Assembly (NCBI RefSeq): GCF_001645125.1
Contig: NZ_LXKA01000154.1
Coordinates: 62,001 to 126,000 of the forward strand
Length of the DNA: 64,000 nt
From: Paraburkholderia ginsengiterrae
GTDB lineage: Bacteria > Pseudomonadota > Gammaproteobacteria > Burkholderiales > Burkholderiaceae
Direction: 5' to 3'
Under the pieces are notes generated by a model. It saw only the letters and a program-made list of their open reading frames with translations, made no database searches and was not told where the DNA came from. The position numbers and the translations under genes are program-made. Of this stretch, positions 61,102 through 64,000 are shown piece by piece; positions within the stretch are counted from its first letter, which is position 1; every line of letters begins with the position of its first letter.

Positions 61102-61480
61102 GTGGGGCGGCACCGGGCCTTGGGCAAAGAACTATTCTAACGGGTTGCGGTAATCGGCGATTGAGCGGGTCTGCGTAGGACGTGGGCGCCTGCGGGCAGC
61201 CCGGCATACGTGTGCGAGGGCGTTTTGTTGTGGCCCTTTGTGTGTCGTTGCGGATCGGCACCGATCCGTTTCAGCGACGTGGCGCCGGATTGCCTGTTTT
61301 TCAAGCAAATAATTCCGTTCATCAGGCCTTGGCGTCCAAAAAACGGTCGCGAATTCGTTACAATGCGAAGTTGCGCTCTCGCACTGGCGTCTGCAGCGTG
61401 TCCGCATTTTGTGCCGGACGCCGCCTGCCTCGCCGCCGCGATCGAAGCCGCCCTCTTTTCACAACTGCTGCCCACCCATC

Positions 61481-62680
61481 ATGTCTCTGTTCTCCGCCGT
61501 CGAACTTGCTCCCCGCGACCCGATTCTGGGCCTGAACGAAGCTTTCAACGCCGATGCGCGCACCACCAAGGTCAACCTTGGCGTGGGCGTGTACTTCAAC
61601 GAAGAAGGCAAGATTCCGCTGCTGCGCGCCGTGCGCGAAGCCGAAAAGGCTCGCGTCGAAGCCGCGCTGCCGCGCGGGTATCTGCCGATCGAAGGTATCG
61701 CCGCTTATGACGCTGCCGTGCAGAAACTGCTGCTCGGCAACGACTCGCCGCTGATCGCAGCGGGCCGCGTCGTGACGGCGCAGGCACTGGGCGGCACGGG
61801 CGCGCTGAAGATCGGCGCGGACTTTCTGAAGCGTCTGAACCCGAACGCGAAAGTCGCGATCAGCGATCCGAGCTGGGAAAACCATCGTGCGCTGTTCGAA
61901 GGTGCAGGCTTCGAAGTCGTGTCGTACCCGTACTACGACGCACAGACCCAAGGCGTGAATTTCGAAGCCATGCTGAGCGCGCTGAACGGCTACGCCGCCG
62001 GCACGATCGTCGTGCTGCACGCGTGCTGCCACAACCCGACTGGCGTCGACCTCAGCGTCGAGCAATGGAAGCAGGTGGTCGAAGTCGTGAAGGCGCGCAA
62101 TCTGGTGCCGTTCCTCGACATCGCCTATCAGGGTTTCGGCGACAACATCGAAGCGGACGCTGCGGCTGTACGTCTGTTCGCTGCATCGGAACTGAACGTG
62201 TTCGTGTCGTCGTCGTTCTCGAAGTCGTTCTCGCTGTACGGCGAACGCGTCGGCGCCCTGTCGATCATCACGGCAAGCAAGGAAGAATCCGCTCGCGTGT
62301 TGTCGCAACTGAAGCGCGTGATCCGCACGAACTATTCGAACCCGCCGACGCACGGCGGCTCGGTGGTTGCGGCAGTGCTCGCGTCGCCGGAACTGCGCGC
62401 CACGTGGGAAACGGAACTGGCCGAAATGCGCGATCGCATTCGCGCCATGCGCAATGGTCTGGTCGAACGCCTGAAGGCGAGCGGCGTGGATCGCGACTTC
62501 AGCTTCGTGAACGCACAGCGCGGCATGTTCTCGTACTCGGGTCTGACGTCGGCACAAGTGGACCGTCTGCGCGAAGAGTTCGGCATCTATGCCGTGAGCA
62601 CGGGCCGCATCTGCGTGGCCGCGCTGAATACGCGCAACCTCGACGCGGTGGCAAGCGCGGTCGCCCAAGTGCTGAAATAA
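61481..62680 (+). CDS. tyrB: Aromatic amino acid / aspartate aminotransferase
   Basis: A 399-aa PLP enzyme of the class I aspartate/tyrosine group. It has the segment NPTGVDLSVEQWKQVVEV, the substrate-binding AYQGFGDNIEADA, and the PLP lysine motif SSSFSKSFSLYGERVGAL. It transaminates aromatic amino acids and aspartate with 2-oxoglutarate. ATG 61481 is the family start. Divergent from uvrB. A terminator follows at 62734. Confidence 0.94.
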   Translation: MSLFSAVELAPRDPILGLNEAFNADARTTKVNLGVGVYFNEEGKIPLLRAVREAEKARVEAALPRGYLPIEGIAAYDAAVQKLLLGNDSPLIAAGRVVTAQALGGTGALKIGADFLKRLNPNAKVAISDPSWENHRALFEGAGFEVVSYPYYDAQTQGVNFEAMLSALNGYAAGTIVVLHACCHNPTGVDLSVEQWKQVVEVVKARNLVPFLDIAYQGFGDNIEADAAAVRLFAASELNVFVSSSFSKSFSLYGERVGALSIITASKEESARVLSQLKRVIRTNYSNPPTHGGSVVAAVLASPELRATWETELAEMRDRIRAMRNGLVERLKASGVDRDFSFVNAQRGMFSYSGLTSAQVDRLREEFGIYAVSTGRICVAALNTRNLDAVASAVAQVLK

Positions 62681-62733
62681 GGCATTGAGGAGCGCGGGCG
62701 GTTATCGCACGCGCCCTGCTGGAACTGCTTGTG

Positions 62734-62764
62734 AAAAACGGCGCCCGTTTCGGGCGCCGTTTTC
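62734..62764. terminator. Rho-independent terminator after the aminotransferase gene
   Basis: AAAACGGCGCCC pairs with GGGCGCCGTTTT around a 5-base loop, with T runs. It may also terminate the opposite-strand patatin gene. Confidence 0.9.
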
Positions 62765-62813
62765 TATTTGCGGCCTGTTGCGTGCATTCCGTGCTGCCTG
62801 ACGGAGAGCCCTT

Positions 62814-64000
62814 TCAACGCATATCCCGATGGATATCGTGCGTGACAAACCCCGCATCGTTATCCGGCATATCGAGCCAATCGGGTTGCGCAAGCGATTG
62901 ACGGATATCCTCCAGGCCACTTTTCCAGTGTTCACGCATTGTCGACAAGCCGAACTGGAAGTCCTTGAAATGCCCTTCGTACTCCTTCTCCGTGTAGATG
63001 AGATGCATCACGTTGTAGCGCTTCGAACACGATAGCTCGTCGGCCAGCTTGCACCACGGGTCATCACGCTCGCCGGCGGGCACGCGATCCAGCACTTCGC
63101 GCAGCACGTGCCGAAAGCGCTGCGACCGTTGCAGCATATCGGTCACGAGACGCGTGCGGCTCGAATACTGGATGTCTTTCATGCGCCCCTGCACGTCGGC
63201 GATACTGTCCGGTACCGGTCCGACCGCACTCCAGAGATCGACCTGGAACGCGAGCGTGTCGCGACGCGGGGTGGACTGAATCACCTCGTAGAGCGGCGTA
63301 TTCGACATCAGACCGCCGTCCCAGTAAAACTGGCCGTCGATTTCGACCGCCGCAAAACCCGGCGGCAACGCGCCTGACGCCATGAAATGCTCGGGCCTCA
63401 GCTTCGTATGCTTGTTATCGAAGTACGCAAAGTTTCCCGTACCGCAATTGACCGCGCCCACTGACACACGCATTTCGCCGGAATTGATCCGGTCGAAATC
63501 GCAGAGCGCCTCGAGCGTGGCCTTCAGCGGCGTGGTGTCGTAGTAGCTGGCCGATTGCGGCGGCCCGGATACCGTGGGCAGCGGCGGCGGGAACCGCGGG
63601 ACGAAAAAGCCCTTTTGCCCTTCGACAATCGCCCCCAACGCCTGCGTTGCCGTAAACGCCTTGCGCACCGCTTCGCTGGATTCGAAAAACGCGCGCTCGA
63701 AGAAAGCAGGCAACGGCAGGCCGAACGCCGGCTGGCAGATCGTCTCCCAGAATTGCAGCAGCCGTTCGACGCGCTTCTCCGGCGGATTGCCGGCAATGAT
63801 GGCCGTATTCAACGCGCCGATTGAAATACCGGCCAGCCAGTTGGGTTCGATGCCGGCTTCGTAAAGCCCCTGAAAGACACCGGCCTGATAGGCGCCCAAT
63901 GCGCCTCCGCCTTGCAGCACCAACGCGACGGTTTCGTAATTGGGTAATTGGAGCTGCGAGCCGGGATGCGCAGCGGGCGCTGGCCCGGCGCCCGCCCCAT
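62814..64000 (-). CDS. Patatin-like phospholipase, truncated at its N-terminus by the window edge
   Basis: The frame is open to the right edge, so the true start is outside. Visible residues show the oxyanion motif LVLQGGGALGAYQAG, the nucleophile elbow GISIGALN (GxSxG) and the catalytic DGG of DGGLMSNTP. The C-terminal part (TLAFQVDLWSAVGPVPDSI) is the DUF3734-type extension, so it hydrolyses acyl chains from lipids in the cell. No signal peptide can be judged, as the N-terminus is missing. Confidence 0.9.
   Translation of the reverse strand, partial: GAGAGPAPAAHPGSQLQLPNYETVALVLQGGGALGAYQAGVFQGLYEAGIEPNWLAGISIGALNTAIIAGNPPEKRVERLLQFWETICQPAFGLPLPAFFERAFFESSEAVRKAFTATQALGAIVEGQKGFFVPRFPPPLPTVSGPPQSASYYDTTPLKATLEALCDFDRINSGEMRVSVGAVNCGTGNFAYFDNKHTKLRPEHFMASGALPPGFAAVEIDGQFYWDGGLMSNTPLYEVIQSTPRRDTLAFQVDLWSAVGPVPDSIADVQGRMKDIQYSSRTRLVTDMLQRSQRFRHVLREVLDRVPAGERDDPWCKLADELSCSKRYNVMHLIYTEKEYEGHFKDFQFGLSTMREHWKSGLEDIRQSLAQPDWLDMPDNDAGFVTHDIHRDMR

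Noticed and set aside
61102-61480. LexA box upstream of uvrB
   Set aside because: No CTG-N10-CAG type palindrome found near the uvrB start.
61358-62668. Long minus-strand open frame opposite the aminotransferase
   Set aside because: Shadow of a well-supported gene; no motifs.

Overview
The window is GC-rich proteobacterial DNA that looks like a Burkholderiaceae chromosome, most likely Paraburkholderia or Burkholderia. This is inferred from gene content and order (acs beside a DUF4212/solute symporter pair, bfd-tonB-exbB-exbD, FtrABCD, class I fumarase, an AWR-type effector); no database search was possible.

Region 1 (1-10.5 kb) looks like part of a plant-pathogen-type type III secretion (hrp) regulon. 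Four genes (a 150-aa Gly/Pro-rich protein, a GNAT acetyltransferase, an 1104-aa AWR/RipA-like effector and an 834-aa OTU-like cysteine protease) each have a plant-inducible-promoter (PIP/hrpII) box, TTCGB-N15-TTCGB, upstream. Each box is followed about 30 bp later by a -10-like hexamer. A winged-helix/NB-ARC regulator sits among them. A 594-aa protein at 20.7-22.5 kb resembles an effector but has no box. Region 2 (11.1-14.0 kb) holds two exported proteins.

Region 3 (14.1-20.7 kb) is a tightly packed seven-gene operon: DUF1295, a CFA-like methyltransferase, lipocalin Blc, an FAD oxidoreductase, DUF1365, a second CFA-type methyltransferase and a chalcone-isomerase-like protein. It is a candidate pathway for modifying fatty acyl chains of membrane phospholipids.

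Region 4 (22.7-24.8 kb) is a small defence/TA patch: XRE regulator, SymE-like toxin, a frameshifted SRAP peptidase and an AbiJ-type abortive infection protein. It abuts region 5, a genomic island of about 14.3 kb (24833-39145). The island is inserted in the 3' end of tRNA-Ser(GGA) and bounded by 14-bp direct repeats. It encodes a tyrosine integrase, AlpA-like and other HTH proteins, a repeat-tailed phage wHTH protein, an orphan tail fibre, a DUF4238-like protein, an Arc repressor with an operator resembling that of phage P22, and many small unknown genes. It lacks capsid, portal and terminase genes, so it resembles a phage satellite or remnant. Its right end has about 0.7 kb crowded with short palindromes.

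Region 6 (39.2-64 kb) is core chromosome: an acetate/organic acid symporter with acs, UPF0114, fumarase, bfr, murI, and an iron block (bfd, a 20-aa membrane peptide, tonB, exbB, exbD, hemP, ftrABCD) with three Fur-box-like sites. Interspersed are LysR/pirin, OsmC, SRPBCC, uvrB, an aromatic aminotransferase and a patatin-like phospholipase that runs off the right edge.
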